Part shown: positions 52,919 through 61,810 of the stretch, piece by piece
Layout: each line of letters begins with the position of its first letter
Numbering within the stretch: the stretch's first letter is position 1
Origin: Halotalea alkalilenta DSM 17697
GTDB taxonomy: Bacteria; Pseudomonadota; Gammaproteobacteria; Pseudomonadales; Halomonadaceae
DNA length: 64,000 bases
Direction: 5' to 3'
NCBI RefSeq assembly: GCF_000621205.1
Contig: NZ_KK211226.1
Location: forward strand, 118,947 to 182,946
Position numbers and translations under genes: made by a program
Notes under the pieces: model-generated
Seen by the model: only the letters and a program-made list of their open reading frames with translations
Told to the model about the DNA's origin: nothing
Databases searched by the model: none

Positions 52919-54567
52919 CCCGGCGCTTCCGCCCAAGCCACCCAGCACACCGACACCGGGATGCCGTACTCGAGGCAGTGGGCGATCATCCGGCGCTGGT
53001 TGTCCTGCAGCCGGTCGCCCGGCCCCTTGACCTCGACCATCCGGTAGCGGCGCTGTTCGGGCCAGAACTGGATCAGGTCGGGGAAGCCTGCACGGTTGCG
53101 CTTCAGGTCGCTCAATAGCCACAGGCACCACTGCTTCAGGTGCGCCGCCGGCAGGCAGGCCAGTGCGCGTTCGAGCAGCGTCTGGTCGAGCACTCCCCAA
53201 TGGACGAACGGCGATTGGATACCCTGCTTGTCGACGAAGCGTCGCCGGATCGTCTCCAGGTAGCGGTCATCGTCGAGTTCGGCCAGACAGGCATCGAACA
53301 GCGCGCGGCGGCGCTCGACGAAGCCTTCGCGGAGGAGATCGGCCGGCCCGGCGTGGAAGGGATGGAAGAAGGCGCCGCTGATCGGGGCGAAGATCGCCTC
53401 CCAGCAGAGCAGCCCGAACAGCGAGTTGAGCAGGCCATTCTCGACGTAGTGGACCGGCGCCTCCGGCCGGGTCAGATGATCGCGCACCGCAGCCTCGACG
53501 CTCGGGCTGCGCGGAAGGCACAGCTCGAAGCTCTCCACCGGCACGCTCTTGGCCGCCGCGGGGCGAGGCAGCCCGAGACGACGATGCAGCCTGGGCGCGA
53601 TCCGCGACAGCTGCTGGCGCTCCTCGGCGCTCTCCGGCGCGTCCTGCGCCTGCCTGGCCAGCGCCATCGCCGCCTCCGTGCGCCCCGACCGCTCGAGCAG
53701 CCGAATCCTTCTTACCCTGGCCCCCGGAGCCTGGCATAGCGCATAGATCGATAGCGAGCGCTCACTATGACCGAGACGCTCGAGCTCCTTCGCGTAGCCG
53801 AGCAGCAGTCGCTGGCGGCGCTGCTCGATCCATGGATTGTCGAGCGCTCCCTCCATCGCCCAGCGCCCCCCCTCCCCTTCCATCGCCTCCATGCCCTCCC
53901 GCTCGAGGCGATCTCGCAGCCGATGCAGGCGCAGGTAGTCCTCGACCTCTCCACGATGGTGGAAGCCGCGTGATACGGGATCGAGCCGGATGCGCTCGAA
54001 GCGGTAGATGCCGAGGTCGGCGAGCACGAATTCGGAGAAGTCCTGGCGCAGGTTGCCGAAGAACATCAGCCGCAGCCGGTCGTAGCGCGCCGGGGCACGC
54101 AGCTCGACCACCCGATCGGCGATGCCCGGCGCCCACCGCGCCAGCGAGCGCGGCTCGGGCCGCTTGGCCGAAAGCGACGCGCACCAGTCAGCCTTGCGGG
54201 TTCCCACCGGCGGCAGCTCGAGGAAGGTTTCGAGCTCGGCACGCCGCAGCAGCGAGAACAGCGCCTCGAGCGAGAGCGCGGGCTCCGGGTCGACCAGGCC
54301 GGCAGCGGCCAGCGCCTGAAGCGCGCTCTCCCGGCCGCCGACCGCTTCGATCTCGGGATAGACCAGCTTCGAGACCCGGAACAGCTCGCCCTTGCGCATC
54401 ACCATCCGCGCCAGCAGCGCGCGTGCCGCGACCGGCAAGCGGGAGAAAAGCTCGATGAATCCGCGCTCGTCATCGTCGAGCAGGTCATCGTAGCGACCAG
54501 CGACCCAATCGAGCAGGGTGTGAAAATTGTCGAGGTAGTAAAGCGGGTCTTCGAGCGGATGGCTCAT
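52915..54567 (-). CDS. FAN1-like VRR-NUC structure-specific nuclease
   Basis: 550-residue homologue of FAN1, a nuclease that resolves 5' flaps and processes interstrand crosslinks. The N-terminus has LYYLDNFHTLLDWVAGRYDDLL and ELFSRLPVAARALLARMVMRKG (SAP-like region). The C-terminal VRR_NUC domain carries the catalytic set in GFPDLIQFW (about D497) and VEVKGPGDRLQDNQ (about E512 and K514). Bacterial FAN1 proteins act alone or with a neighbouring helicase; here the next gene overlaps by four bases. ATG 54567 (MSHPLEDP) is used; ATG 54579 is possible and neither has a strong ribosome-binding site. Confidence 0.92.
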   Translation of the reverse strand: MSHPLEDPLYYLDNFHTLLDWVAGRYDDLLDDDERGFIELFSRLPVAARALLARMVMRKGELFRVSKLVYPEIEAVGGRESALQALAAAGLVDPEPALSLEALFSLLRRAELETFLELPPVGTRKADWCASLSAKRPEPRSLARWAPGIADRVVELRAPARYDRLRLMFFGNLRQDFSEFVLADLGIYRFERIRLDPVSRGFHHRGEVEDYLRLHRLRDRLEREGMEAMEGEGGRWAMEGALDNPWIEQRRQRLLLGYAKELERLGHSERSLSIYALCQAPGARVRRIRLLERSGRTEAAMALARQAQDAPESAEERQQLSRIAPRLHRRLGLPRPAAAKSVPVESFELCLPRSPSVEAAVRDHLTRPEAPVHYVENGLLNSLFGLLCWEAIFAPISGAFFHPFHAGPADLLREGFVERRRALFDACLAELDDDRYLETIRRRFVDKQGIQSPFVHWGVLDQTLLERALACLPAAHLKQWCLWLLSDLKRNRAGFPDLIQFWPEQRRYRMVEVKGPGDRLQDNQRRMIAHCLEYGIPVSVCWVAWAEAPG

Positions 54568-54712
54568 TGCCGATCCCATTGGGACTGTATATCCGCACAA
54601 GATATCAGCCTATCCTCAGCTTCGCCAAACCTTGCGCGAACGCTCCAAGGGGCCAGGCTGCTAAGATGAAGGAAATCTGATCCGTCCAGATCCGTTCCAC
54701 CGAGGAGGCTTG

Positions 54713-55087
54713 ATGATCCGGACCGTGCTGCTCGCCCTTGCCCTGGCCTTGCTGGTGCTCGGTCTGGTGTTCTGGCTGTTCAACCTGATGGCCTTGGGCA
54801 CCAAGCGCTCGCTCTACGCCACCCTCGGCGTCGGTGCCGCCATGCTGGTCGTCGCTCTGCTGATCGGCCTGGTGGTCAGCGGCCAGGAGCGCCCGAGCAA
54901 CGACCCCACCTTCCAACAGCGCTACCTGCGCGTCGCTACCCTGCGCGAACCGAAGCGCATGCCGTCGCTTGCGATCTGCCCCTCGAGCGATCCTCGCCAC
55001 CTGCTACTGCTCGATTCCAATGGCGAACCGGTCGACGACATCCAACAGGCGCAGAGCGTCTGGTGCGAGCGGCACCCGCGGGACTAG
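54713..55087 (+). CDS. Hypothetical protein with two transmembrane helices
   Basis: 124 residues; MIRTVLLALALALLVLGLVFWLF and LYATLGVGAAMLVVALLIGLVV are two strong hydrophobic helices, followed by a soluble domain of about 65 residues with two Cys (AICPSSD, VWCERH). GAGGAGG lies eight bases before the ATG. No family recognised. It is divergent from the FAN1-like gene. Confidence 0.65.
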   Translation: MIRTVLLALALALLVLGLVFWLFNLMALGTKRSLYATLGVGAAMLVVALLIGLVVSGQERPSNDPTFQQRYLRVATLREPKRMPSLAICPSSDPRHLLLLDSNGEPVDDIQQAQSVWCERHPRD

Positions 55088-55164
55088 CCGGCTCATTCAT
55101 CGCCGCAAGGGATCGAAACGAGCGCGACGAACGAGGCCGGATGCGGCAATCACGCACGGAGCAC

Positions 55165-55180
55165 TTTACGTCAACGTCAC
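55165..55180. promoter_or_regulatory. MerR/LiuR-like operator
   Basis: TTTACGTCAACGTCAC has paired ACGT half-sites, TTTACGT and (complement) GTGACGT, as in operators of LiuR-type MerR regulators. It lies 88 bases before the MerR-family gene and may mediate autoregulation. Confidence 0.35.
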
Positions 55181-55267
55181 CATGCTTAGAATGCCCGCTA
55201 TCCGCCAGGCGCGCGGAAGCCACAGCGCCCTTTCGTTCGACCCCATATCTCCCCAAGGTCCGCTCGC

Positions 55268-55717
55268 ATGTCAGCCACCTACAGCATCTCCGCGCTCGCC
55301 AGCGAACTGGCCATCACCACGCGCACGATTCGCTTCTACGAGGAACAGGGGCTGCTCGAACCCGAGCGCCGCGGCCAGGAGCGGATCTACCACGAGCGCG
55401 ACCGCAGCGCGCTGATCCTGGTGCTGCGCGCCAAACGACTCGGCTTCTCGCTCAACGAATGCCAAGCGCTGCTAGCGCTGTGCACGCAGCCGGCCGGCGA
55501 CGATCCCGCCGGCCTGGGTGCGCGCATGGAGGGCATCGCCGCGCTGAGATCGAAACTGGCCGAACAGCGCGAAGCGATCGAGCAGCTCGACCAGCGCCTC
55601 ACCGAAGCCGAAACCAAAACTCGCGACCGCCTCGAGACGCTGCGGGCACCGCGCCGCGGCTCGCGCCCGGATGAACAGCAGATGACGCTGTTCCGCTTCG
55701 ACCAGCCGGACGGCTAG
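55268..55717 (+). CDS. MerR-family transcriptional regulator (LiuR-like)
   Basis: 149-residue regulator. The N-terminal MerR winged helix is TYSISALASELAITTRTIRFYEEQGLLEPERRGQERIYHERDRSAL in pattern, followed by ILVLRAKRLGFSLNECQALLAL and a coiled-coil dimer helix (about 85-125, with EQREAIEQLDQRLTEAE). The exact N-terminal wording is that of LiuR-type regulators of branched-chain amino-acid and fatty-acid catabolism. No Cys pair for metal binding is present. Target liu genes are not in the window, so the gene is orphaned here. Start context is modest. Confidence 0.85.
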   Translation: MSATYSISALASELAITTRTIRFYEEQGLLEPERRGQERIYHERDRSALILVLRAKRLGFSLNECQALLALCTQPAGDDPAGLGARMEGIAALRSKLAEQREAIEQLDQRLTEAETKTRDRLETLRAPRRGSRPDEQQMTLFRFDQPDG

Positions 55718-55748
55718 TGCCCGCCTCCTTGGATCTACCAGTGGGCCC

Positions 55749-56630
55749 TCACCGTGCCTGGCTGCCATACACGGCGAAGGTGAAAGCCAGATATGCGGCA
55801 AGGGTCGAGGTCATATCCTGGTGATCCTTGCTCGGATTGACTTCAGTGATCGCCATTGCGGCGCAGTGCGGTGCGAGCAGCTCTACCATCTCCAGGGCTT
55901 GATCAGCGCCAATGCCGCCTGGCTCGTGGGCTCCAGCGCCGGGCGCGTAGGCAGGATCGATGGCGTCGATGTCGAAGGAGAGATAAAGGTGGTCGGCGCC
56001 GCGCACCCGCTCGAGGATTCTCTCCACCGTATCTCGTGCCCCCAGGCGCAACGCTTCACGCGCAGAAATGTGGATTAATCCATGGTCACGCTTGAAACGC
56101 CCGGAGGCCGGAAAATTGAAATGCCGCTCGCAGACCTGGACGCAATCACCTGCCTGGATACGCTCGAGCTCCAGGGCCCGGCGCATGCCGCTGGACTGAC
56201 TATAGCGACCCTGCCGAGAGCTCGAGTCCATCAGGTCGAGGTGGGCATCGAAGTGAACGATGCCAATCCGTCCGGGCAGCGCATCATGGACGCCCCGCGC
56301 AATCGGAAACAACAGGCTATCGTCGCCGCCGATCATGATCGGCGTTCGTTTGGCGTGTAGCGACTCGCTCACTGCGGCGCTGGTCGCGGCAAAGGTAGCG
56401 AGGGTGTCATGGGGCACGACTTCGACATCGCCGCGATCGACCAGCAGCCGTTCACCGACCTCCATCACTTCGTCGTTCTCGAGGCTGTAGATGCAGCCGT
56501 CCTCGACGCGCATGGAGATCCACCGCGCGCACTCGCGCACCTTGGCCGGCGCTTCCCTCGACCCTGGCCAGCCAAGGGTGGATTCGCCGTCGAAGGGGAT
56601 ACCCCAGAGATCGAATTGTCGTTCGTTCAT
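55749..56630 (-). CDS. Ureohydrolase (arginase/agmatinase) family protein with altered metal motif
   Basis: 293-residue protein of the arginase superfamily that hydrolyses guanidino groups with a dimanganese centre. HFDAHLDLMD (128-132 DAHLD) and LSFDIDAIDP (SFDID) and the late ITEVNP are intact. The first metal motif, normally GGDHS, reads GGDDS here (101-105), replacing a Mn-ligand His with Asp; such variants occur in some agmatinase-like groups, so it may be tuned rather than dead. It is the last gene of a regulator-ABC transporter operon, suggesting the transported compound is its substrate (arginine, agmatine, guanidinobutyrate or similar). The substrate is not determinable from sequence. 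Confidence 0.88.
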   Translation of the reverse strand: MNERQFDLWGIPFDGESTLGWPGSREAPAKVRECARWISMRVEDGCIYSLENDEVMEVGERLLVDRGDVEVVPHDTLATFAATSAAVSESLHAKRTPIMIGGDDSLLFPIARGVHDALPGRIGIVHFDAHLDLMDSSSRQGRYSQSSGMRRALELERIQAGDCVQVCERHFNFPASGRFKRDHGLIHISAREALRLGARDTVERILERVRGADHLYLSFDIDAIDPAYAPGAGAHEPGGIGADQALEMVELLAPHCAAMAITEVNPSKDHQDMTSTLAAYLAFTFAVYGSQAR

Positions 56631-56662
56631 GCTTTGACTCGTCCATCGGAGGAAATGGGACG

Positions 56663-57349
56663 CTAGCGCTGCACTAGATAACCCGCCCAGCGCCGCTCAG
56701 CCCAGTGCAGCAGGCCAACCAGAGAGAGGGTCAGGATTAAGTAGAGCAGCCCCGCGGTGACATAGGGTTCGAACTGGATGTAGTAATTGAGGGTCAGGTT
56801 ACGAGCGACGCCCGTGATCTCCATCAGCGTCACGGTGCTGGCTAGCGAGGTGGCATGCATCAACATCACCGCCTCATTGCCATACAGCGGCAGCGAGCGG
56901 GTCAGCATGGCCGGCAGGTAGATTCGTCGCGTGCGCACCCATGCGCTCATGCCGAACGCGCGAGCGGCTTCGATTTCGCCGCGCGGCAGATGAGCGAGCC
57001 CGGCTGCGAATATCTCGGTGGAATAGGCGGCACTGTTGAGCACGAAGGCGAGCAGCACGCAGACCAACGGGCTCGATAGCCACGGCCACAGCCAGCTCTC
57101 GCGCAGGAGCTCGAACTGGGCTAGTCCGAAGTAGATCAAGAACAGCTGGATCAGCAGCGGAGTGCCGCGGAACAGCAGGGTATAGCCCGAAATGATTGCG
57201 CGGGTCACTGCGCCACCTGACCATTTGGCCAATGCCAGCGGTACGGCGAGCAGAAAACTGAACAGCAGCGAGGCCAAGGTCAAGCCAAGCGTCAAACGCA
57301 GCCCGGAAAGATAGAGCCCGGCACTATCCAAGATGATGTCCCAGTTCAT
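56663..57349 (-). CDS. Amino-acid ABC transporter permease, subunit 2 of the second system
   Basis: 228-residue HisMQ-family permease. YTLLFRGTPLLIQLFLIYFGL and the EAA loop AGLAHLPRGEIEAARAFGMSAW are diagnostic. The ATG at 57349 is preferred to a GTG at 57352; the upstream permease ends three bases earlier. About 30 bases separate it from the ureohydrolase gene. Probably pairs with the 57353 permease. Confidence 0.93.
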   Translation of the reverse strand: MNWDIILDSAGLYLSGLRLTLGLTLASLLFSFLLAVPLALAKWSGGAVTRAIISGYTLLFRGTPLLIQLFLIYFGLAQFELLRESWLWPWLSSPLVCVLLAFVLNSAAYSTEIFAAGLAHLPRGEIEAARAFGMSAWVRTRRIYLPAMLTRSLPLYGNEAVMLMHATSLASTVTLMEITGVARNLTLNYYIQFEPYVTAGLLYLILTLSLVGLLHWAERRWAGYLVQR

Positions 57350-57352
57350 CAC

Positions 57353-58033
57353 CTACTCCCTGCGCTCGAAGGCATAGCGATCGGCCACCAGCCTGAGTAC
57401 GCCAACCGACACCAGCGTCACGGCGAGGTAGAAGCCCGCAGCGACCAGGTAGAAGAGAAAAGGCTGCCCAGTAGCCTCGGCTGCGCCGCGGGCGCGAAAC
57501 ATCACGTCATGCAGACCGATCAGCGAAACCAGCGCCGTTGCCTTGGCCAGCACCAGCCAGTTGTTGGCGAAACCGGGCAGCGCCAGACGGATCATCTGCG
57601 GCGCAATGATCAGGCGCAGCAGCGCGATCGGCCCGAAGCCGCAGGCGAGCCCTGCTTCGATCTGACCACGAGGCACGTTCTGCAGCGCCGCGCGAAAAGT
57701 CTCGGTCATGTAGCCGCCAAAGATCGCCCCGAGGGTCAAGATCCCGGCTACCCAGGGATCGAGCTCGAAATAGGCATCGCTGCCGAAGGCCTCCAATCCT
57801 TGATTGACCAGCGCGGGCAGGCTGTAGAAGACCAGCAGCAGCAGCACCAGGTCGGGCACCCCTCGCATCAGCCCGGTATAGCCCCCTGCCAGCAACCGTA
57901 GCCAACGCCGCCGCGACAGCTTGCACGCGGCGCCTACCATCCCGAGCACCACCGACAGCAGCAAGGAGGCTCCCGCGAGAGTGAGGGTCACCCTCGCGGC
58001 CCCCAGGATGGTCAGCGCATAGTCACCGAGCAT
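57353..58033 (-). CDS. Amino-acid ABC transporter permease, subunit 1 of the second system
   Basis: 226-residue HisMQ-family permease with five hydrophobic helices. GGYTGLMRGVPDLVLLLLVFY and the EAA motif ALQNVPRGQIEAGLACGFGP are clear. It begins nine bases after the binding-protein stop and is contiguous with the next permease. Confidence 0.93.
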   Translation of the reverse strand: MLGDYALTILGAARVTLTLAGASLLLSVVLGMVGAACKLSRRRWLRLLAGGYTGLMRGVPDLVLLLLVFYSLPALVNQGLEAFGSDAYFELDPWVAGILTLGAIFGGYMTETFRAALQNVPRGQIEAGLACGFGPIALLRLIIAPQMIRLALPGFANNWLVLAKATALVSLIGLHDVMFRARGAAEATGQPFLFYLVAAGFYLAVTLVSVGVLRLVADRYAFERRE

Positions 58034-58042
58034 CGCACGCCC

Positions 58043-58807
58043 TCACTCACCACCGAGGTACTTGGCGTCCAGCGCCTCGATCGCACCTGTTTCACGCAGC
58101 TTCGCCAGCCCTTGGTCGAGCTTCTCACGCAGCGCGTCGTTGCGCTTGTTGACCGCGATCGCCACACCCTCGCCGAACTCAGGCGCATCTTGCCCCGTAT
58201 AGCGTGGCCCCATCAGGGTAAACCCCTCTCGGCCTCGATCACTCAGGAACCCATAGGTGATCTGGGCCTCATAGCTCATCACCAGGTCGGCGCGCCCGGA
58301 CACCAACTCAAGATAGGCGGCACTGCTACTGTCGTAGCGCTTGATCGTCGAGCGCGGGAAGTGTCGCGAGACGAACGCATCCATCGGCGTGCCGGTCTGC
58401 ACCGCGATGGTCGCACCGGCAAGATCACCCTCGACGAAGTCGTATTCACTGCCGTCACGCCCGACGAAACGAAACACCGGACGTGAGTAAACCTCGGTAA
58501 AGGCCATCGATCGGCGTCGCTCTTCGGTGACGGTGAGCTGCGAGATCAACGCGTCGTACTTGCGCGACATCAGCCCAGGGATCATGCCGTCCCACGCGGC
58601 TGCGATCAGTTCGCAGTCGAGCTCGGCCGCCTCGCACACGGCCTGTGCCAATTCGACGTCGTAGCCGGCGAGCTGCCCTTGGGCATCGATGTACTCGAAC
58701 GGAGGGAAAGTGGCATCGGTCGCGATCTTGATCGGCTGCTGCGCAAGGGCCTGGGCGCCGGTACACAGCAGCGTGGCCAGGCACAAGGAGGAAAGTGCGT
58801 ATCGCAT
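58043..58807 (-). CDS. Polar amino-acid ABC transporter substrate-binding protein, second system
   Basis: 254-residue SBP_bac_3 protein with a signal peptide (about 1-22, ...TGAQALAQ). IKIATDATFPPFEYIDAQGQLAGYDVELAQAVCEAAELDCEL is the standard start of LAO/HisJ-type proteins that bind basic amino acids; MPGLMSRKYDALISQLTVTEERR-like sequence and DLVMSYEAQITYGFL follow. A basic guanidino ligand is consistent with the ureohydrolase in the operon. The ATG at 58807 starts the signal peptide; a further 14 upstream residues are not used. Confidence 0.92.
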   Translation of the reverse strand: MRYALSSLCLATLLCTGAQALAQQPIKIATDATFPPFEYIDAQGQLAGYDVELAQAVCEAAELDCELIAAAWDGMIPGLMSRKYDALISQLTVTEERRRSMAFTEVYSRPVFRFVGRDGSEYDFVEGDLAGATIAVQTGTPMDAFVSRHFPRSTIKRYDSSSAAYLELVSGRADLVMSYEAQITYGFLSDRGREGFTLMGPRYTGQDAPEFGEGVAIAVNKRNDALREKLDQGLAKLRETGAIEALDAKYLGGE

Positions 58808-58858
58808 GGAGGTCGAGCCTCGTTGTCGTTGGTCTGGGGTAGGAGTCATCGATTACGC

Positions 58859-59623
<765 letters not shown>

Positions 59624-59641
59624 ACGGGCCCTCATCGATGC

Positions 59642-60259
59642 TCAGCCACGCGACGTGCCGGGGGGAGGAACGATGACCCAGAGCGCCGTGCAGGGCTCGT
59701 CGTCGCTCGGATTGACCCACGAATGCGGCAGACGGGGAGAAAAGGTCAGGGTGTCCCCGGAGGAGAGCAGGTAAACCTGCTCACCGATCGTGATCGAAAG
59801 CCGACCGGACTTGATATGGACCAGATCCGCGGCGGCCTCGAGGGAATAGGGCTCGCTGCCAGAGCCTCCCCCCGGCTCGATCTCGGAATAAAGCGCCATG
59901 AGATGTTCGCTGCCGGCCCCGCCGACGATGAACTCGCGCATGCCCTCGCCACCGAGACTGATGGGCGTGCCGCAACCGGCCGGCACGTAACTGGCTTCGG
60001 GTGACTCGAACAGTTCACCGGGCCTGATCCCGATCGCATCACAAATCCGCAACAGCGAAGCGACCGAAGCCTGAGCGATATCGCGTTCGAAGCGGCTGAG
60101 GAAGGATTTGCTCATCCCGGTGCGCTCTGCGACCTCGATGATCGATAGCCCCTTCATTCGCCTGAAGCTGCGAATCCGCTGCCCAAGGTGAATACCGCTC
60201 GCCTCGAAGGGAGTCGCTGCGTGCGTCGCACGGCTCATGCCATCGTCTCGTTGCTCCAT
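59642..60259 (-). CDS. Xre-family regulator with C-terminal cupin sensor
   Basis: 205-residue regulator. The N-terminal helix-turn-helix (about 20-75) reads RIRSFRRMKGLSIIEVAERTGMSKSFLSRFERDIAQASVASLLRICDAIG in pattern; the cupin domain (about 110-195) has GSGSEPYSLEAAADLVHIKSGRLSITIGEQVYLLSSGDTLTFSPRLPHSWVNPSDDEP, a likely small-ligand pocket. PuuR-like regulators of this architecture control polyamine or amino-acid genes. First gene of the ABC-ureohydrolase operon, so local control is expected. Confidence 0.9.
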   Translation of the reverse strand: MEQRDDGMSRATHAATPFEASGIHLGQRIRSFRRMKGLSIIEVAERTGMSKSFLSRFERDIAQASVASLLRICDAIGIRPGELFESPEASYVPAGCGTPISLGGEGMREFIVGGAGSEHLMALYSEIEPGGGSGSEPYSLEAAADLVHIKSGRLSITIGEQVYLLSSGDTLTFSPRLPHSWVNPSDDEPCTALWVIVPPPGTSRG

Positions 60260-60612
60260 ACCGGCTCCGCAAGTTGCATATTAAACAACCGACAAAAAAG
60301 CAAAGAACAAGCCAGGGCCTCATAAAACATCTGAATATCAATCATATAGTTAACAAAGTGCATTTCACTCCTTGGGCCGGCATGAAAAATCCGCGCCAAA
60401 AGGATGCGATCAGCGATATTTGTTTCCTCATATGCACCTCGATGAATGCAGCGATCTGCCGGTTGCGCACCGGCGCATGCACGCCAGGCATGGCGGTGCT
60501 GCGGCTTCTACGCATCCGGCCCGAGTGCTAGACTCGGTCCTTGGAGTGGACCGCTGGGCGCTCCGCGCTGCTCCCATCCAGTCCGTTTCCCCGTCTTCGA
60601 AGGCCCGCCCCC
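60260..60612. other. Divergent intergenic region, Xre regulator / siderophore-interacting gene
   Basis: About 350 bases. The segment 60275-60365 is strongly AT-rich (TTAAACAACC, AATATCAATCATATAGTTAAC) and probably holds the promoter of the regulator operon and any upstream promoter of the SIP gene. No gene or clear operator repeat was found. No convincing Fur box was recognised. Confidence 0.4.
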
Positions 60613-61779
60613 ATGAGAAGCAACGTACTGCCCATCTCCCGCCAATGTTCCAGCAAGGAGCAGCGACTGCTGCGTGCCTTGCGTGCGATGAACGGGCGTA
60701 ACGCCTGGCCCTCCCATGCGGGGCACCTGCTCGAAGAGCTGGACGTGGACAGTAGCGGCATCTATTCCCTGGCGCGCTTGATGCGTGCGATCGAGGACGA
60801 ACTCGAGGACTTCGAGCTGCTCGGGCCGAGCTCGCCGTTCGTCTCGCGCGATGAGCTCAACTTGCTCGCGGCGCTGGGCCAGCCGCTCGAGGTCGAGGAG
60901 GCGGCGCGCACGCGTGCGCGGATCATCGGCAACGAGGAGTTTCGCGGCGCGGAGCTGATCAGGGCCTGTGCGGAGGCGCTCGAGCGCGCCAATGTGGCGC
61001 TGCGCCCGCGGGCGCCGCTCAAGGTGGCGCTCAATCCGCTCGACGACAGCGCCAACCTGCGGGTGCGCCCGCAGTCCGAGCGGCGCCTGCGCCCGGTGCA
61101 GGTCGAATCGATCGAGGAGGTGACTCCGCGCGTACGCCGCCTGCGGCTGACCGGCGAGGCGTTCGATGACTTCGACCCCAGCCTGCCAGCCCAGTGGGTG
61201 CTGCTGTTCTTGGGCGAAGGCGAGCAGCGCAACCGCGGGCGGATCTACGTCGTGCGCGAATTCGATGCCGCGGCCAGGCGGTTGACCCTCGACCTGGTGC
61301 TCAACCAGGAAGGCGAGACCTCGAATTGGGTACGCAGCGCCAAGCCCGGCGATCGGGCGCTCATCGCAGGTCCCCGCGGCGGCTTCGCGCTGCACGAGGA
61401 GGAGCCTTGGCTGCTGCTGGCCGGCGATGAGAGCGCGCTGCCGGCGATCGTTTCGATCATTGCCGCCCAGCCGAGAGAGCGGCGGATCACGGCGCTGATC
61501 GAGGTCGAAGATCGCCGTGAGATCCAGCCGCTGCCGAGCCATCCGCATCTAGATGCGGAGTGGCTGGTGCGCGGCGAATCGCGCTCCCTCGCCGCCGCGA
61601 TCCAGGCCTGCGCCAGCGATCACCAGCACGGCTATGCCTGGGTCGGCACCGAAGCCAGCGATGCTCGCGAGATCCGGCTCCAGCTGACCCGGATGCGTGG
61701 CTTCGGCTTCGAACGCACCCATGTCACCGGGTTCTGGAAGCGTGGCGAGCCACGCTACAAAGACCTCGCCGCCGGCTGA
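60613..61779 (+). CDS. Siderophore-interacting protein (FAD/NAD(P) ferric reductase) with N-terminal extension
   Basis: 388-residue protein. Residues from about 140 form a SIP/ViuB-type reductase: VESIEEVTPRVRRLRLTGEAFDDF (FAD domain), GRIYVVREFDAAARRLTLDLVLN, NWVRSAKPGDRALIAGPRGGF and WLLLAGDESALPAIVSIIAAQ, then the C-terminal GYAWVGTEASDAREIRLQL, HVTGFWKRGE. It would release iron from ferric siderophores in the cytoplasm. The first 130 residues are helical and unlike a standard SIP; their role is unknown. ATG 60613; upstream frames are less plausible. Confidence 0.88.
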   Translation: MRSNVLPISRQCSSKEQRLLRALRAMNGRNAWPSHAGHLLEELDVDSSGIYSLARLMRAIEDELEDFELLGPSSPFVSRDELNLLAALGQPLEVEEAARTRARIIGNEEFRGAELIRACAEALERANVALRPRAPLKVALNPLDDSANLRVRPQSERRLRPVQVESIEEVTPRVRRLRLTGEAFDDFDPSLPAQWVLLFLGEGEQRNRGRIYVVREFDAAARRLTLDLVLNQEGETSNWVRSAKPGDRALIAGPRGGFALHEEEPWLLLAGDESALPAIVSIIAAQPRERRITALIEVEDRREIQPLPSHPHLDAEWLVRGESRSLAAAIQACASDHQHGYAWVGTEASDAREIRLQLTRMRGFGFERTHVTGFWKRGEPRYKDLAAG

Positions 61780-61810
61780 AGCCGCGAAAGGACGCAGACC
61801 AGGGTCGCCC

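Noticed and set aside
50618..53200. Longer 860-codon form of the helicase
   Set aside because: The extra 94 residues overlap the FAN1-like gene in another frame and are Arg/Pro-rich; the ATG at 52918 overlapping the upstream stop is a better start.
58083..58100. Half parS-like sequence CTGTTTCACGCAGC
   Set aside because: Only the left half matches the ParB consensus; it lies in a coding region and lacks the right arm.
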